Below are positions 41,653 to 50,630 of a DNA stretch of 64,000 nt, piece after piece. The stretch is taken from positions 62,001 through 126,000 of the forward strand of contig JAIXTP010000032.1 in assembly GCA_027483895.1 (NCBI GenBank), read 5' to 3'. The number at the start of each line of letters is the position of its first letter. Position 1 is the stretch's first letter. A program made the position numbers and the translations under genes. The DNA is from Hyphomicrobiales bacterium (lineage in GTDB: Bacteria > Pseudomonadota > Alphaproteobacteria > Rhizobiales > Beijerinckiaceae). A model generated the notes under the pieces. It searched no databases and had not been told where the DNA came from. It saw only the letters and a program-made list of their open reading frames with translations.

Positions 41653-42260
41653 CCGAACGCGTCGCGATCCTCCATCCGGACGGCCGGAGCCGCTGCCCTT
41701 GGCCGGGCACCGATCCCGTCTACGTCGCCTATCACGACGAGGAATGGGGCGTGCCGGAGTTCGACGACCGCGCGCTCTTCGAAAAGCTCATCCTCGACGG
41801 TTTTCAGGCCGGGCTGTCCTGGATCACGATCCTGCGCAAACGCGACGCGTTCCGCCGGGCCTTCGACGGTTTCGCGCCGGAAATCGTGGGCGCATACGGG
41901 CCGGACAGGATCGAGGCGCTGATGGCGGATGCGGGCATCGTCCGCAATCGTTCGAAGATCGTCTCGACGGTCGCGAGCGCCCGGGCGTGGCAGGAGATCC
42001 AGGCGCGCGAGGGATTCTCGCATTTCCTCTGGAAGCATCTCGACGGCCGCCCGCGCCGGAACGCGTTCCGCCATTCGGGCGAGGTACCGACCTCCGAGGA
42101 GACCTCGCTGCGGATCTCGAAGGCGCTCCGCAAGGAGGGCTTCAACTTCGTGGGGCCCACGATCGTCTACGCCTTCATGCAGGCGGTCGGCATGGTCAAC
42201 GACCATCTCACCGGCTGCTTCCGGCACGAAGAGGTGCGGGCGATCGGGGAGCGGCTCTGA
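41649..42260 (+). CDS. tag: DNA-3-methyladenine glycosylase I
   Basis: A 203-residue base-excision enzyme. The N-terminal RCPWPGTDPVYVAYHDEEWGVP contains the zinc-binding Cys and His, LFEKLILDGFQAGLSWITILRKR forms the helix-hairpin-like core, and the C-terminal NDHLTGCFRHEEV supplies the other zinc ligands. It removes 3-methyladenine from alkylated DNA. Coupled on both sides: ATGA with ygfZ and TGATG with the HD-domain gene. Confidence 0.95.
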   Translation: MTERVAILHPDGRSRCPWPGTDPVYVAYHDEEWGVPEFDDRALFEKLILDGFQAGLSWITILRKRDAFRRAFDGFAPEIVGAYGPDRIEALMADAGIVRNRSKIVSTVASARAWQEIQAREGFSHFLWKHLDGRPRRNAFRHSGEVPTSEETSLRISKALRKEGFNFVGPTIVYAFMQAVGMVNDHLTGCFRHEEVRAIGERL

Positions 42261-42880
42261 TGCCTCCCTCCCCTCCCCGCGCATGGCAGCGCATGCTCTC
42301 CGGGCGCCGGCTCGACCTTCTCGATCCCTCGCCCATGGACGTGGAGATCGAGGACATCGCCCACGGCCTCTCCCGCGTCGCGCGCTGGAACGGCCAGACC
42401 GTCGGCGAGCACGGCTATTCCGTCGCCCAGCATTCCCTGCTCGTGGAAGCCGTCGCGCGGACGGGCACGCCCGGCCTCGGCGCGGACGCGCTGCTCTTCG
42501 CGCTGCTGCACGATGCGCCCGAATACGTGATCGGCGACATGATCTCGCCCTTCAAGGCCGTGCTCGGCGGCGACTACAAGGGCGTGGAGGACCGGCTTTC
42601 GGCGGCCGTGCATATCCGTTTCGGCCTTCCGGCCCGCCCCTCCTCGTCCCTCCTCGCCCTGATCAAGGCCGCGGACCGCGCGGCCGCACGGCTCGAAGCC
42701 GTGACGCTGGCGGGCTTCTCGGAAGAGGAAGCGCAGAAATTCTTCGGCCGCCCGGCGGCTGCGCCCCGCGACGCCGAGGCCTTCCTCACGCCGTGGACGC
42801 CGGAAGAGGCGAAGCGGCGCTTCGTCGCGCGCTTCCATGCGCTCTCGCAGGCGCTCGCACCGGTCGCGGAACGGTCCTAG
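42260..42880 (+). CDS. HD-domain hydrolase (YfbR/YfdR-like)
   Basis: A 206-residue metal-dependent phosphohydrolase. The HD motif is intact: HGYSVAQHSLLVEAVA (first His) and LLHDAPEYVIGDMISPFK (His-Asp), with IKAADRAAARLEA carrying the last Asp. Similar proteins act as 5'-deoxynucleotidases, but the substrate here is not shown. The start codon overlaps the tag stop (TGATG at 42258-42262). Last gene of the ygfZ-tag-HD operon. Confidence 0.9.
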   Translation: MPPSPPRAWQRMLSGRRLDLLDPSPMDVEIEDIAHGLSRVARWNGQTVGEHGYSVAQHSLLVEAVARTGTPGLGADALLFALLHDAPEYVIGDMISPFKAVLGGDYKGVEDRLSAAVHIRFGLPARPSSSLLALIKAADRAAARLEAVTLAGFSEEEAQKFFGRPAAAPRDAEAFLTPWTPEEAKRRFVARFHALSQALAPVAERS

Positions 42881-42922
42881 GATCGCGGCGCAGTTCACGC
42901 GTTTTCCGGGATTCGCCGCGCC

Positions 42923-43435
42923 ATGCCCTCGATCCACGTCTCGTCCCTCTCCCGCCTGCATGAAACGGTGGAGGCCGTGGGCGCGAGCCATGTCGTGACG
43001 CTGATCAATGCGGCCACCCCGGTGCAGCGGCCGCGCTCGATCCCGGAAGACCGGCATCTCTTCATCGGCGTCAGCGACATCACCGCGCCGATGGACGGGC
43101 ATATCCTGCCGGGCGAGGAGCACGTCACGCGCCTGCTCGACTTCGTCCGTGCATGGGACCGTCAGCGGCCGATCGTGATCCATTGCTGGGCGGGCATCAG
43201 CCGCTCGACGGCGGCCGCCTACATCACGGCCTGCGCGCTGCGTCCGCATCTCGACGAGACGGAAACGGCGCTGCGGCTGCGGCAGGCAGCACCCTCCGCG
43301 ACGCCCAATCCGCGGCTCGTGGCCACCGCCGACGCGATGCTCGGCCGGGGCGGCCGCATGACCGCCGCCATCGCCGCGATCGGGCGCGGCGCCGACGCCT
43401 ATGAGGGCACGCCCTTCGAACTGCCTTGGGATTGA
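42923..43435 (+). CDS. Tyrosine phosphatase-family protein
   Basis: A 170-residue protein with the Cys-x5-Arg phosphatase loop [15 protein letters not shown] near residue 75-90 (Cys-Trp-Ala-Gly-Ile-Ser-Arg). The preceding [14 protein letters not shown] and [13 protein letters not shown] strands fit a small cysteine-dependent phosphatase of a type common in Hyphomicrobiales. The physiological substrate is unknown. It follows the HD gene by 42 bases and may be in the same operon. Confidence 0.87.
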   Translation: MPSIHVSSLSRLHETVEAVGASHVVTLINAATPVQRPRSIPEDRHLFIGVSDITAPMDGHILPGEEHVTRLLDFVRAWDRQRPIVIHCWAGISRSTAAAYITACALRPHLDETETALRLRQAAPSATPNPRLVATADAMLGRGGRMTAAIAAIGRGADAYEGTPFELPWD

Positions 43436-43515
43436 GCGCCGGGCCCGCGGCCGCGGGCTTGCTCCGGCCCGCGCCCGGGCCGATAAGCGCTTCCGTTCCG
43501 TGCCGGAGAATCGCC

Positions 43516-43782
43516 GTGACCGACGCCGCGCAGGCCAAGCCCCATGCCGATATCGACGCCATGCCCTTCGAAAGGGCCTTGGCGGAACTCGAAAGCATCG
43601 TGCAGCGGCTCGAACGCGGCGACGTGCCGCTCGAGGAATCGATCGCGATCTACGAGCGCGGCGAAGCCCTCAAGCTGCGCTGCGAGGCGCTGTTGAAGCA
43701 GGCCGAAGCCAAGATCGAGAAGATCGCGCTCGGGCCCGACGGGCGCCCGCGCGGCACCGAACCCTTCGACGCCGACCGCTGA
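43516..43782 (+). CDS. xseB: Exodeoxyribonuclease VII small subunit
   Basis: An 88-residue protein matching Xse[44 protein letters not shown], of which [16 protein letters not shown] and [15 protein letters not shown] are the conserved helices. The small subunit assembles with XseA to degrade single-stranded DNA; xseA is not in the window. The start is the GTG at 43516 with a GGAGAA ribosome site. Upstream in-frame residues overlap the phosphatase gene and do not look like the family. Confidence 0.94.
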   Translation: MTDAAQAKPHADIDAMPFERALAELESIVQRLERGDVPLEESIAIYERGEALKLRCEALLKQAEAKIEKIALGPDGRPRGTEPFDADR

Positions 43783-43855
43783 GGCTCGCGCAAGCGCCTT
43801 CGGCTCCCTATCTCATGGGCAACGAGGCCGCAGCGGGCGGCCGAAGGAGCGACCC

Positions 43856-44773
43856 ATGAGCGCATCCTCCGCCGACGATCCGATCCCCGGAGACGCCCTG
43901 TCCTGCGAGGCGATCGAGCGCGTGATCGTGGCGCGCACGGGCGACATCGGCGGCTTCGCCGTGCGCCGGGCGCTCCCCGCCGCCGGGCGCCGGATGGTCG
44001 GCCCCTTCGTCTTCTTCGACCAGATGGGTCCGTCCGAATTCCTGCTCGGCGAAGGGCTCGACGTGCGGCCCCATCCGCATATCGGGCTCTCGACCGTCAC
44101 CTATCTCTTCGACGGCGAGATCACGCATCGGGACTCGCTCGGCGTCGTGCAGCCGATCCGTCCCGGCGACGTGAACCTGATGACCGCCGGTCGCGGCGTC
44201 GTCCATTCCGAGCGCACCGCGCCGGACCTCCGCTCGACCGGATCACGCCTTTTCGGCATTCAGGCTTGGGCGGCCCTGCCCGCCTCGCATGAGGAGACGG
44301 CGCCCGCCTTCATCCATCACGCCGCGGACGAATTGCCGCGCATCACGGGCGACGGAAAGCGCGTCCGGCTCGTGATGGGCTCGCTCTACGGCGAGACGTC
44401 GCCGGTCGCATTTCCGTGGGCGGCCTTCTATGCCGAGGCGGTGCTGGCGCCCGGCGCCGTGCTGCCGCTCGACGACGACTACGAGGAGCGTGCGATCTTC
44501 GTGGTCTCGGGCGAGATCGACATCGCGGGCGATACTTTCGGCGCGGGGCGGCTGCTCGTCTTCCGACCGGGAGACCGGATCTCGGTGCTGGCGCTGTCGA
44601 ATGCGCGGCTCATGCTGCTGGGCGGCGAGGCGATGGACGGGCCGCGGCACATCTGGTGGAACTTCGTCTCCTCCCGGAAGGACAGGATCGATCAGGCCAA
44701 GGCCGACTGGGCCGCGGGCCGTTTCGCAACCGTGCCGGGCGAGACGGAGTTCATCCCCCTGCCCGAGAGATAG
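43856..44773 (+). CDS. Pirin-family protein
   Basis: A 305-residue bicupin. The metal-binding pattern is present in the N-terminal cupin: [26 protein letters not shown], followed by [11 protein letters not shown] (fourth ligand Glu). The C-terminal cupin reads [22 protein letters not shown]. Bacterial pirins include quercetinase-like dioxygenases and regulators of central metabolism; the activity here is unknown. It is placed between xseB and dxs. Confidence 0.92.
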   Translation: MSASSADDPIPGDALSCEAIERVIVARTGDIGGFAVRRALPAAGRRMVGPFVFFDQMGPSEFLLGEGLDVRPHPHIGLSTVTYLFDGEITHRDSLGVVQPIRPGDVNLMTAGRGVVHSERTAPDLRSTGSRLFGIQAWAALPASHEETAPAFIHHAADELPRITGDGKRVRLVMGSLYGETSPVAFPWAAFYAEAVLAPGAVLPLDDDYEERAIFVVSGEIDIAGDTFGAGRLLVFRPGDRISVLALSNARLMLLGGEAMDGPRHIWWNFVSSRKDRIDQAKADWAAGRFATVPGETEFIPLPER

Positions 44774-44867
44774 ACCGGACTCGGAATTGCGGGGGGAAGC
44801 CGGAAGGTGTAACCCTCGCCGCTCGCTTTTTTCATGGTCGCCAACGGATCGGATCGGTCGAAACATC

Positions 44868-46790
44868 GTGTCCCGTTCACCCGAAACGCCGCTTCTCGAT
44901 ACCGTCCGGGTCCCTGCGGATCTTCGTCGGCTCGAACCGTCGCAGCTGCGGCAGTTCGCCGACGAATTGCGGGCCGAGACGATCGATGCCGTATCGGTGA
45001 CGGGCGGCCATCTCGGCGCGGGGCTCGGCGTCGTCGAACTCACGGTGGCGCTGCATTACGTGTTCGACACGCCCGCGGACCGGCTGATCTGGGACGTCGG
45101 CCATCAGGCCTATCCGCACAAGATCCTCACCGGCCGGCGCGACCGCATCCGCACGCTGCGGCAGGGCGGCGGGCTTTCGGGCTTCACGCGGCGCTCGGAA
45201 AGCGAATACGACCCCTTCGGCGCGGCGCATTCCTCGACCTCGATCTCCGCGGGCCTCGGCATGGCCGTGGGCCGCGACCTCGACGGGCGCAACAACCACG
45301 TGATCGCCGTGATCGGCGACGGCGCCATGTCGGCGGGCATGGCCTATGAGGCGATGAACAATGCGGGCGCGATGCATTCGCGCCTCATCGTCATCCTCAA
45401 CGACAACGACATGTCGATCGCCCCGCCCACGGGCGCGATGTCGGCCTATCTCGCACGTCTCGTCTCGGGCTACGCCTATCGCGGCATCCGCGAGGCGGCG
45501 AAGCAGCTCGCCCGGCGCCTGCCGAAATTCCTCTACGACCGGGCCAAGCGCGCCGAGGAATTCGCGCGCGGCTTCGTGACCGGCGGCACGCTCTTCGAGG
45601 AACTGGGCTTCTACTATGTGGGGCCGATCGACGGGCACAATCTCGATCATCTCCTGCCCGTGCTGAAGAACGTCCGCGATCAGGACATCGGCCCCGTGCT
45701 GATCCATGTCGTGACGCAGAAGGGCAAGGGCTACGCCCCGGCCGAGGCCTCGGCCGACAAGTATCACGGCGTCTCGACCTTCGACGTGGTGACGGGCGCG
45801 CAGGCCAAGCCGAAGGCGAATGCGCCCTCCTACACCCGCGTCTTCGCCGAGAGCCTCGTGAAGGCGGCGCAGGCCGACGAGAAGGTCGTCGCCGTGACCG
45901 CCGCCATGCCGAGCGGCACGGGGCTCGACCTTTTCGGGAAGGCCTTCCCGACGCGCACCTTCGACGTGGGCATCGCCGAGCAGCACGCCGTGACCTTCGC
46001 GGCGGGCCTCGCGACCGAAGGCTACAAGCCCTTCTGCGCGATCTATTCGACCTTCCTGCAGCGCGGCTACGATCAGGTGGTGCACGACGTGGCGCTGCAG
46101 AACCTGCCCGTGCGCTTCGCCATCGACCGCGCCGGTCTCGTCGGCGCGGACGGCGCGACGCATGCGGGCTCGTTCGACGTCGCCTATCTCGGCTGCCTGC
46201 CGAACATGACGATCATGGCGGCGGCGGACGAGGCGGAACTCGTCCACATGGTCGCGACCGCCGCCGCGCATGACGCGGGCCCGATCGCGCTGCGCTATCC
46301 GCGCGGCGAGGGCGTGGGTGTCGAAATGCCGGAAAAGGGCGAGATCCTGCCGATCGGCAAGGGCCGGATCGTGCGTGAGGGCTCGCGCGTGGCGATCCTG
46401 TCGCTCGGCACGCGTCTCGGCGACGCTCTGAAGGCGGCGGAAGAACTCGCCGCCCACGGCCTGCCGGCGACGGTGGCCGACGCGCGCTTCGCCAAGCCGC
46501 TCGACACGGAACTGGTCGACCGTCTGGCGCGCGACCACGAAGTGCTGATCACGGTCGAGGAAGGCTCGGTGGGCGGCTTCGGCTCCTATGTGCTGCAGCA
46601 TCTTTCGGAGAGCGGCGCACTCGACAAAGGCCTGAAGGTCCGCGCGATGGTGCTGCCCGACGTCTATCAGGACCATGACAAGCCCGAGCGCATGTATGCC
46701 GAGGCGGGCCTCGACGCGAAGGGCATCGTCCGCAAGGTGATGGACGTCCTCGGCCGCGACGGCGCGCTGCCGAAGTCGATGAGCGCCTGA
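44868..46790 (+). CDS. dxs: 1-deoxy-D-xylulose-5-phosphate synthase
   Basis: A 640-residue thiamine-diphosphate enzyme, first step of the MEP isoprenoid pathway (pyruvate plus glyceraldehyde 3-phosphate). Segments: [32 protein letters not shown], the TPP motif [47 protein letters not shown] with the catalytic Glu, and [19 protein letters not shown]. The start is the GTG at 44868, giving [16 protein letters not shown], which is typical. A type 1 repeat follows the gene. Confidence 0.96.
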   Translation: MSRSPETPLLDTVRVPADLRRLEPSQLRQFADELRAETIDAVSVTGGHLGAGLGVVELTVALHYVFDTPADRLIWDVGHQAYPHKILTGRRDRIRTLRQGGGLSGFTRRSESEYDPFGAAHSSTSISAGLGMAVGRDLDGRNNHVIAVIGDGAMSAGMAYEAMNNAGAMHSRLIVILNDNDMSIAPPTGAMSAYLARLVSGYAYRGIREAAKQLARRLPKFLYDRAKRAEEFARGFVTGGTLFEELGFYYVGPIDGHNLDHLLPVLKNVRDQDIGPVLIHVVTQKGKGYAPAEASADKYHGVSTFDVVTGAQAKPKANAPSYTRVFAESLVKAAQADEKVVAVTAAMPSGTGLDLFGKAFPTRTFDVGIAEQHAVTFAAGLATEGYKPFCAIYSTFLQRGYDQVVHDVALQNLPVRFAIDRAGLVGADGATHAGSFDVAYLGCLPNMTIMAAADEAELVHMVATAAAHDAGPIALRYPRGEGVGVEMPEKGEILPIGKGRIVREGSRVAILSLGTRLGDALKAAEELAAHGLPATVADARFAKPLDTELVDRLARDHEVLITVEEGSVGGFGSYVLQHLSESGALDKGLKVRAMVLPDVYQDHDKPERMYAEAGLDAKGIVRKVMDVLGRDGALPKSMSA

Positions 46791-46833
46791 AGCGGCGGGC
46801 GGCGCGCGAGGGGCCGTCGTGATGGCCCCTTCC

Positions 46834-46933
46834 GTCATTGCGAGCGAAGCGAAGCAATCCAGAGAACGCCAGGCATAGAGCGTCACGCCCGCCATTCTCT
46901 GGATTGCTTCGTCACTTCGCTCCTCGCAATGAC
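46834..46933. repeat. Palindromic intergenic repeat, type 1, copy C
   Basis: GTCATTGCGAGCGAAGCGAA with GCAATCCAGAGAA at the left and the inverse ATTCTCTGGATTGCTTCG...CTCGCAATGAC at the right. Between dxs and the convergent yedK-like gene. Confidence 0.87.
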
Positions 46934-46954
46934 GGTGTGACTTCCCTAAGGCAG

Positions 46955-47001
46955 CACCCTCATCCTGAGGAGCGCCCGCAGGGCGCGTCTCGAAGGATCC
47001 T
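46955..47001. repeat. Third intergenic repeat family (CTCATCCTGAGGAGC type)
   Basis: Reads CACCCTCATCCTGAGGAGCG, then a short GCCCGCAGGGC hairpin, then GTCTCGAAGGATCC. From memory this resembles a widespread Hyphomicrobiales intergenic unit (CTCATCCTGAGG...CTCGAAGGATG). Only this single copy was seen in the window. Confidence 0.6.
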
Positions 47002-47002
47002 C

Positions 47003-47686
47003 TCAGAACAGCTCGCCCTGCGCGGGCGCAGGCTTCGGCTTTTCCGGCTTCGCGAGACGATCCGGGCGCGGCAGTTGCGGGTCGACGGGCTCCATCGTCA
47101 GAAGCCCCTCCTCGGCCGGCCGGATCAGCCGGGCCGCGGCGGCGGCGTCGCCGAAGGGGTCGAGCCAGGTCTCCCAATCCTTTTCCGGCACGATCACCGG
47201 CATCCGGTCGTGGATCGCGCTCACCGTCCCGTTCGACGAGGTGGTGACGATCGCGGCCGTGTCGATCTCGCTGCCCTCGGGCGAGAGATAGGTCTCCCAC
47301 AGACCCGCCATCGCGAAGGGCGCGCCGTCCGGTCGGCCGATCCGGTAGGGCGTGCGGAGCTTTCCGTCACGCCGCCACTCGTAGAAGGCGTCGGCGGGAA
47401 CGAGGCAGCGGCGATGGCGCATCGAGGCGCGGAAGGCGGCTTTTTCGAGCACCGTTTCGCCGCGAGCATTGATGAGCAGCGGAAAATCGTTCGGGTCCTT
47501 CACCCAAGCGGGCAGGAATCCCCAACGCACGAGCTTGAAGTGCCGCGCGCCGTTCTCCTTCACCACCACCGCGAGCGGCTCGGTGGGCGCCACGTTGGGG
47601 CGCGGCGGGAAGTTCGGTTGCTCTTCATAGCCGAAGAGCTTCCGCACCAGTTCGGGGGACGAGGTCAGGGCGAAGCGGCCGCACAT
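47003..47686 (-). CDS. YedK/HMCES-type abasic-site-processing protein (SRAP domain)
   Basis: A 227-residue SRAP-domain protein. The catalytic Cys is at position 2 in MCGRFALTS, which becomes N-terminal after Met removal. VAPTEPLAVV, INARGETVLEKAAFR, CLVPADAFYEWRRDGK and HDRMPVIV complete the active site. Family members form a covalent link to abasic sites in single-stranded DNA and protect replication forks. The C-terminal tail (KPEKPKPAPAQGELF) is low in complexity. The acyl-CoA dehydrogenase gene lies 44 bases upstream on the same strand. Confidence 0.93.
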   Translation of the reverse strand: MCGRFALTSSPELVRKLFGYEEQPNFPPRPNVAPTEPLAVVVKENGARHFKLVRWGFLPAWVKDPNDFPLLINARGETVLEKAAFRASMRHRRCLVPADAFYEWRRDGKLRTPYRIGRPDGAPFAMAGLWETYLSPEGSEIDTAAIVTTSSNGTVSAIHDRMPVIVPEKDWETWLDPFGDAAAAARLIRPAEEGLLTMEPVDPQLPRPDRLAKPEKPKPAPAQGELF

Positions 47687-47730
47687 GCCGCTTCAGATGG
47701 CGCGGGGCGCGGGAAGACGCAAGCCGGGCG

Positions 47731-49500
47731 TCAGGCCGCGAAGAGCGACGCGGCGTCGTTGACCGCCTCGCCCCCTTCGATGACCGTACGCGCGAGCCCG
47801 GGCGCGTCGCCGCAGACATGCTCCGCGAAGAAGCGCGCCACCGCGATCCGCGCCGCCGCATCGCCCTCGCCCTGCGCCAGCGCCTTTTCCGCGAGCGCCG
47901 TGCCGCCGCGGGCGCGGCCGAAAAGGTCGAGATAGGCGGTAGCACCCGCGAGCGCGTCGGCAGGCCGGGCGGCCATCACTTCCAGAAGCCATGCGGTGGC
48001 GCGGTCGAGCGCATCGACCGTCTCGCCGAGCCGCTCGGCGGTGCGGCCGAAACCGGGGCCGTTGGCGGCGCGCACGCGCTCGACCGTGGATCGCATGCCC
48101 GCGATCACCGCGGCCACCGCCGCCCCGTTCGAGAGCGGCAGCTTTCGGGTGACGAGATCGATGCCGTGAATGCCGTTGGTGCCTTCGTAGATCGCGAGGA
48201 TCCGGGCGTCGCGCAGATGCTGCGCCGCGCCGGTCTCCTCGACATAGCCCATGCCGCCATGGATCTGGACGCCCGTCGAAGCCACGGCGATGCCGACATC
48301 GGTGGACCAGGCCTTGGCGACGGGCGTGAGGATCGCGGCGCGTTCGGCGGCGGCCTTCCGGCGTTCCGGATCGGTCTCGCGTTTCGCGCGGTCCAGCGCC
48401 TCGGCGGTGAGGAAGCAGATCGCGCGTGCCGCCTCGGTGCGGGCGCGCATGTCGAGCAGCATCCGTCGCACGTCGGGATGGTCGATGATCGGGCTCATGC
48501 CGTCGCCGCTCCGGCCCGGAGCCCGGCCCTGCCGGCGGTCGCGGGCGTAGCGCAGCGCGTCCTGATAGGCCCGCTCGGCCACCGCGACGCCCTGTGCACC
48601 GACGCCGAGGCGGGCATTGTTCATCATCGTGAACATGCAGGCGAGGCCGCGGTTCTCCTCGCCGATCAGATGACCGACCGCCCCGCCCTCGTCGCCGAAC
48701 ACCATGGTGCAGGTCGGCGAGGCATGGATGCCGAGCTTGTGTTCGAGGCCGGCGCAGCGCACGTCGTTCGTCGCGCCGAGCGAGCCGTCGGCGTTCACCA
48801 GCCGCTTCGGGACGAGGAACAGCGAGATGCCCCGCGTGCCGGACGGCGCGTCGGGCAGGCGCGCGAGCACGAGATGAACGATGTTCTCGGTCATGTCGTG
48901 GTCGCCGTAGGTGATGAAGATCTTCTGGCCGGTGATGCGGTAGGTGCCGTCGCCCGCCCGCTCGGCCCGGGTCCGGAGCGCCGCGAGATCCGAGCCCGCC
49001 TGCGGCTCGGTGAGGTTCATGGTTCCCGTCCACTCGCCCGAGACGAGCTTGTGGAGATAGAGCCGGCGCAGTTCTTCGGATCCGTGCGCTTCCAGCGCTT
49101 CGATCGCGCCCGCCGTCAGCAGCGGGCAGAGCGCGAAGGCCACGGAGGCGGCGTTCCAGATCTCGTTGCAGGCGGTGTGGATCAGGTTCGGCAGGCCCTG
49201 CCCGCCGAAATGATCGGGTGCCGTCAGGCCGTTCCAGCCCGCCGCCGCCCATTCGCCGTAGGTGTCCTTCCAGCCCGGAGGGGTCGCGACGGCGCCGTCC
49301 TTCAGCACCGAGCCGTGCTTGTCGCCGACGCGGTTGAGCGGCGCGATCCGCTCGTTCGCGAAGCGTCCGGCCTCTTCGAGGATGCCGTCGGCCATGTCGC
49401 CTTCGAGTTCGGGTGCGAGCCCGTCGGCGATCAGGCGGTCGAGCCCGGCGACGTGCTTCAACGTGAAAAGAATGTCCTCGACAGGCGCGCGAAAGGTCAT
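47731..49500 (-). CDS. Acyl-CoA dehydrogenase with extended C-terminus (DmdC-like)
   Basis: A 589-residue flavoprotein of the long acyl-CoA dehydrogenase type: an N-terminal extension (FRAPVEDILFTLKHVAGL), MNLTEPQAGSDLAALRTRA, the FAD segment KIFITYGDHDMTENIVHLVLAR, and catalytic Glu in AIYEGTNGIHGIDLVTRKL. A C-terminal acyl-CoA-dehydrogenase-associated domain of about 130 residues follows. This architecture is shared with 3-methylmercaptopropionyl-CoA dehydrogenases (DmdC) and other poorly defined enzymes, so the substrate is open. It feeds electrons to ETF, and an ETF-QO gene is present 11 kb away. The ATG at 49500 is the family start. Confidence 0.92.
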   Translation of the reverse strand: MTFRAPVEDILFTLKHVAGLDRLIADGLAPELEGDMADGILEEAGRFANERIAPLNRVGDKHGSVLKDGAVATPPGWKDTYGEWAAAGWNGLTAPDHFGGQGLPNLIHTACNEIWNAASVAFALCPLLTAGAIEALEAHGSEELRRLYLHKLVSGEWTGTMNLTEPQAGSDLAALRTRAERAGDGTYRITGQKIFITYGDHDMTENIVHLVLARLPDAPSGTRGISLFLVPKRLVNADGSLGATNDVRCAGLEHKLGIHASPTCTMVFGDEGGAVGHLIGEENRGLACMFTMMNNARLGVGAQGVAVAERAYQDALRYARDRRQGRAPGRSGDGMSPIIDHPDVRRMLLDMRARTEAARAICFLTAEALDRAKRETDPERRKAAAERAAILTPVAKAWSTDVGIAVASTGVQIHGGMGYVEETGAAQHLRDARILAIYEGTNGIHGIDLVTRKLPLSNGAAVAAVIAGMRSTVERVRAANGPGFGRTAERLGETVDALDRATAWLLEVMAARPADALAGATAYLDLFGRARGGTALAEKALAQGEGDAAARIAVARFFAEHVCGDAPGLARTVIEGGEAVNDAASLFAA

Positions 49501-49622
49501 CGTCTCGTCTCCCCCCGGAGCTTCGGGCCCGCCCTCTCGTGGCGGGAGGTCGTCGAACCGTGCTATGCGGCCCTTGCAACCATCCGATGCTCCGAAATTC
49601 GACCGTGAAAGAGCCCGCGTCA

Positions 49623-50630
49623 ATGAGCGAAGAGGCGAATATGCCCGCCCCGCCGCAGCGCGACACGCGACCGATCGTTCCCGATGCCGCGGGCATCGCG
49701 GAAGCCGCGGCGCTGCTCCGCGCGGGCGCGCTCGTCGCCTTCCCGACCGAGACCGTCTACGGCCTCGGCGCGGATGCGACGGACGGAAGGGCCGTCGCCG
49801 GGATCTATGCCGCCAAGGGCCGCCCGAGCTTCAACCCGTTGATCGCGCATGTCGCCGATCTTGCGGCGGCGGAACGCGAGGGCGTGTTCGATGCGGATGC
49901 GCGCCGCCTCGCCGAGGCCTTCTGGCCAGGGCCGCTGACCATCGTCGTTCCCAAGGCCGCGGGCTGTTCGGTATCCGATCTCGCCTGCGCGGGGCTCGAC
50001 AGCGTGGCGCTGCGCGTTCCCGCCCATCCCATCGCGCGGGAACTGATGCAGGCGACCGGCCGGCCCGTCGCCGCACCCTCGGCCAACCGCTCCGGCCGGG
50101 TGAGCCCGACCACGGCGGCGCATGTCTGGGAGGATCTCAACGGCCGCATCGACGCGGTGGTGGAAGGCTGGTCGACGCCCGTCGGCGTCGAATCGACCAT
50201 CGTGGCCTGTCTCGGCGGCGATCCCGTGCTGTTGCGCCCGGGCGGCGTGACGCGGGCGGAGATCGAGCGCGTGCTCGGCCGCCCGCTCGGCACCGCGGCC
50301 GACACGCCGGATCGGCCGCTCGCGCCGGGTCTTCTGCTCTCCCATTACGCCCCGAAGGCGCAAGTGAGGCTCGACGCTTCGCACATCATGCCCGGCGAGG
50401 CGGCGCTGCTCTTCGGCGGCGCGGAGCCGCCCGGGCTGGACGGCGCGAAGGCGCGGCTCGATCTGAGCCCGAAAGGCGATCTCGCCGAAGCCGCGGCCAA
50501 TCTCTTCGCCTTCATGCGGCGTCTCGACCTGACGGGCGCTTCGGCCATCGCGGTCGTTCCGATCCCCGAAGAGGGGCTCGGCGAGGCGATCCTCGACCGG
50601 CTGCGCCGCGCCGCCGCCCCGCGCCCCTAA
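49623..50630 (+). CDS. tsaC: L-threonylcarbamoyladenylate synthase, Sua5 type
   Basis: A 335-residue Sua5-type protein. The YrdC domain has VAFPTETVYGLGADATD, AAKGRPSFNPLIAHV, FWPGPLTIVVP, SVALRVPAHPIARELMQ and APSANRSGRVSPTTA; the C-terminal Sua5 domain follows the LSHYAPKAQVRL linker. It makes threonylcarbamoyl-AMP for the t6A37 modification of tRNAs. I chose the ATG at 49623 (MSEEANMPAP); 49587 and 49641 are alternatives. It is divergent from the acyl-CoA dehydrogenase, and its 3' end overlaps the convergent FAD dehydrogenase by four bases. Confidence 0.93.
   Translation: MSEEANMPAPPQRDTRPIVPDAAGIAEAAALLRAGALVAFPTETVYGLGADATDGRAVAGIYAAKGRPSFNPLIAHVADLAAAEREGVFDADARRLAEAFWPGPLTIVVPKAAGCSVSDLACAGLDSVALRVPAHPIARELMQATGRPVAAPSANRSGRVSPTTAAHVWEDLNGRIDAVVEGWSTPVGVESTIVACLGGDPVLLRPGGVTRAEIERVLGRPLGTAADTPDRPLAPGLLLSHYAPKAQVRLDASHIMPGEAALLFGGAEPPGLDGAKARLDLSPKGDLAEAAANLFAFMRRLDLTGASAIAVVPIPEEGLGEAILDRLRRAAAPRP

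Noticed and set aside
44877-47300. Long antisense frame across dxs
   Set aside because: It runs through dxs, a repeat unit and part of the yedK-like gene, which no real gene would do here.
47818-49608. Plus-strand frame of nearly 600 codons across the acyl-CoA dehydrogenase
   Set aside because: No recognisable motifs; the minus strand has a full-length acyl-CoA dehydrogenase.
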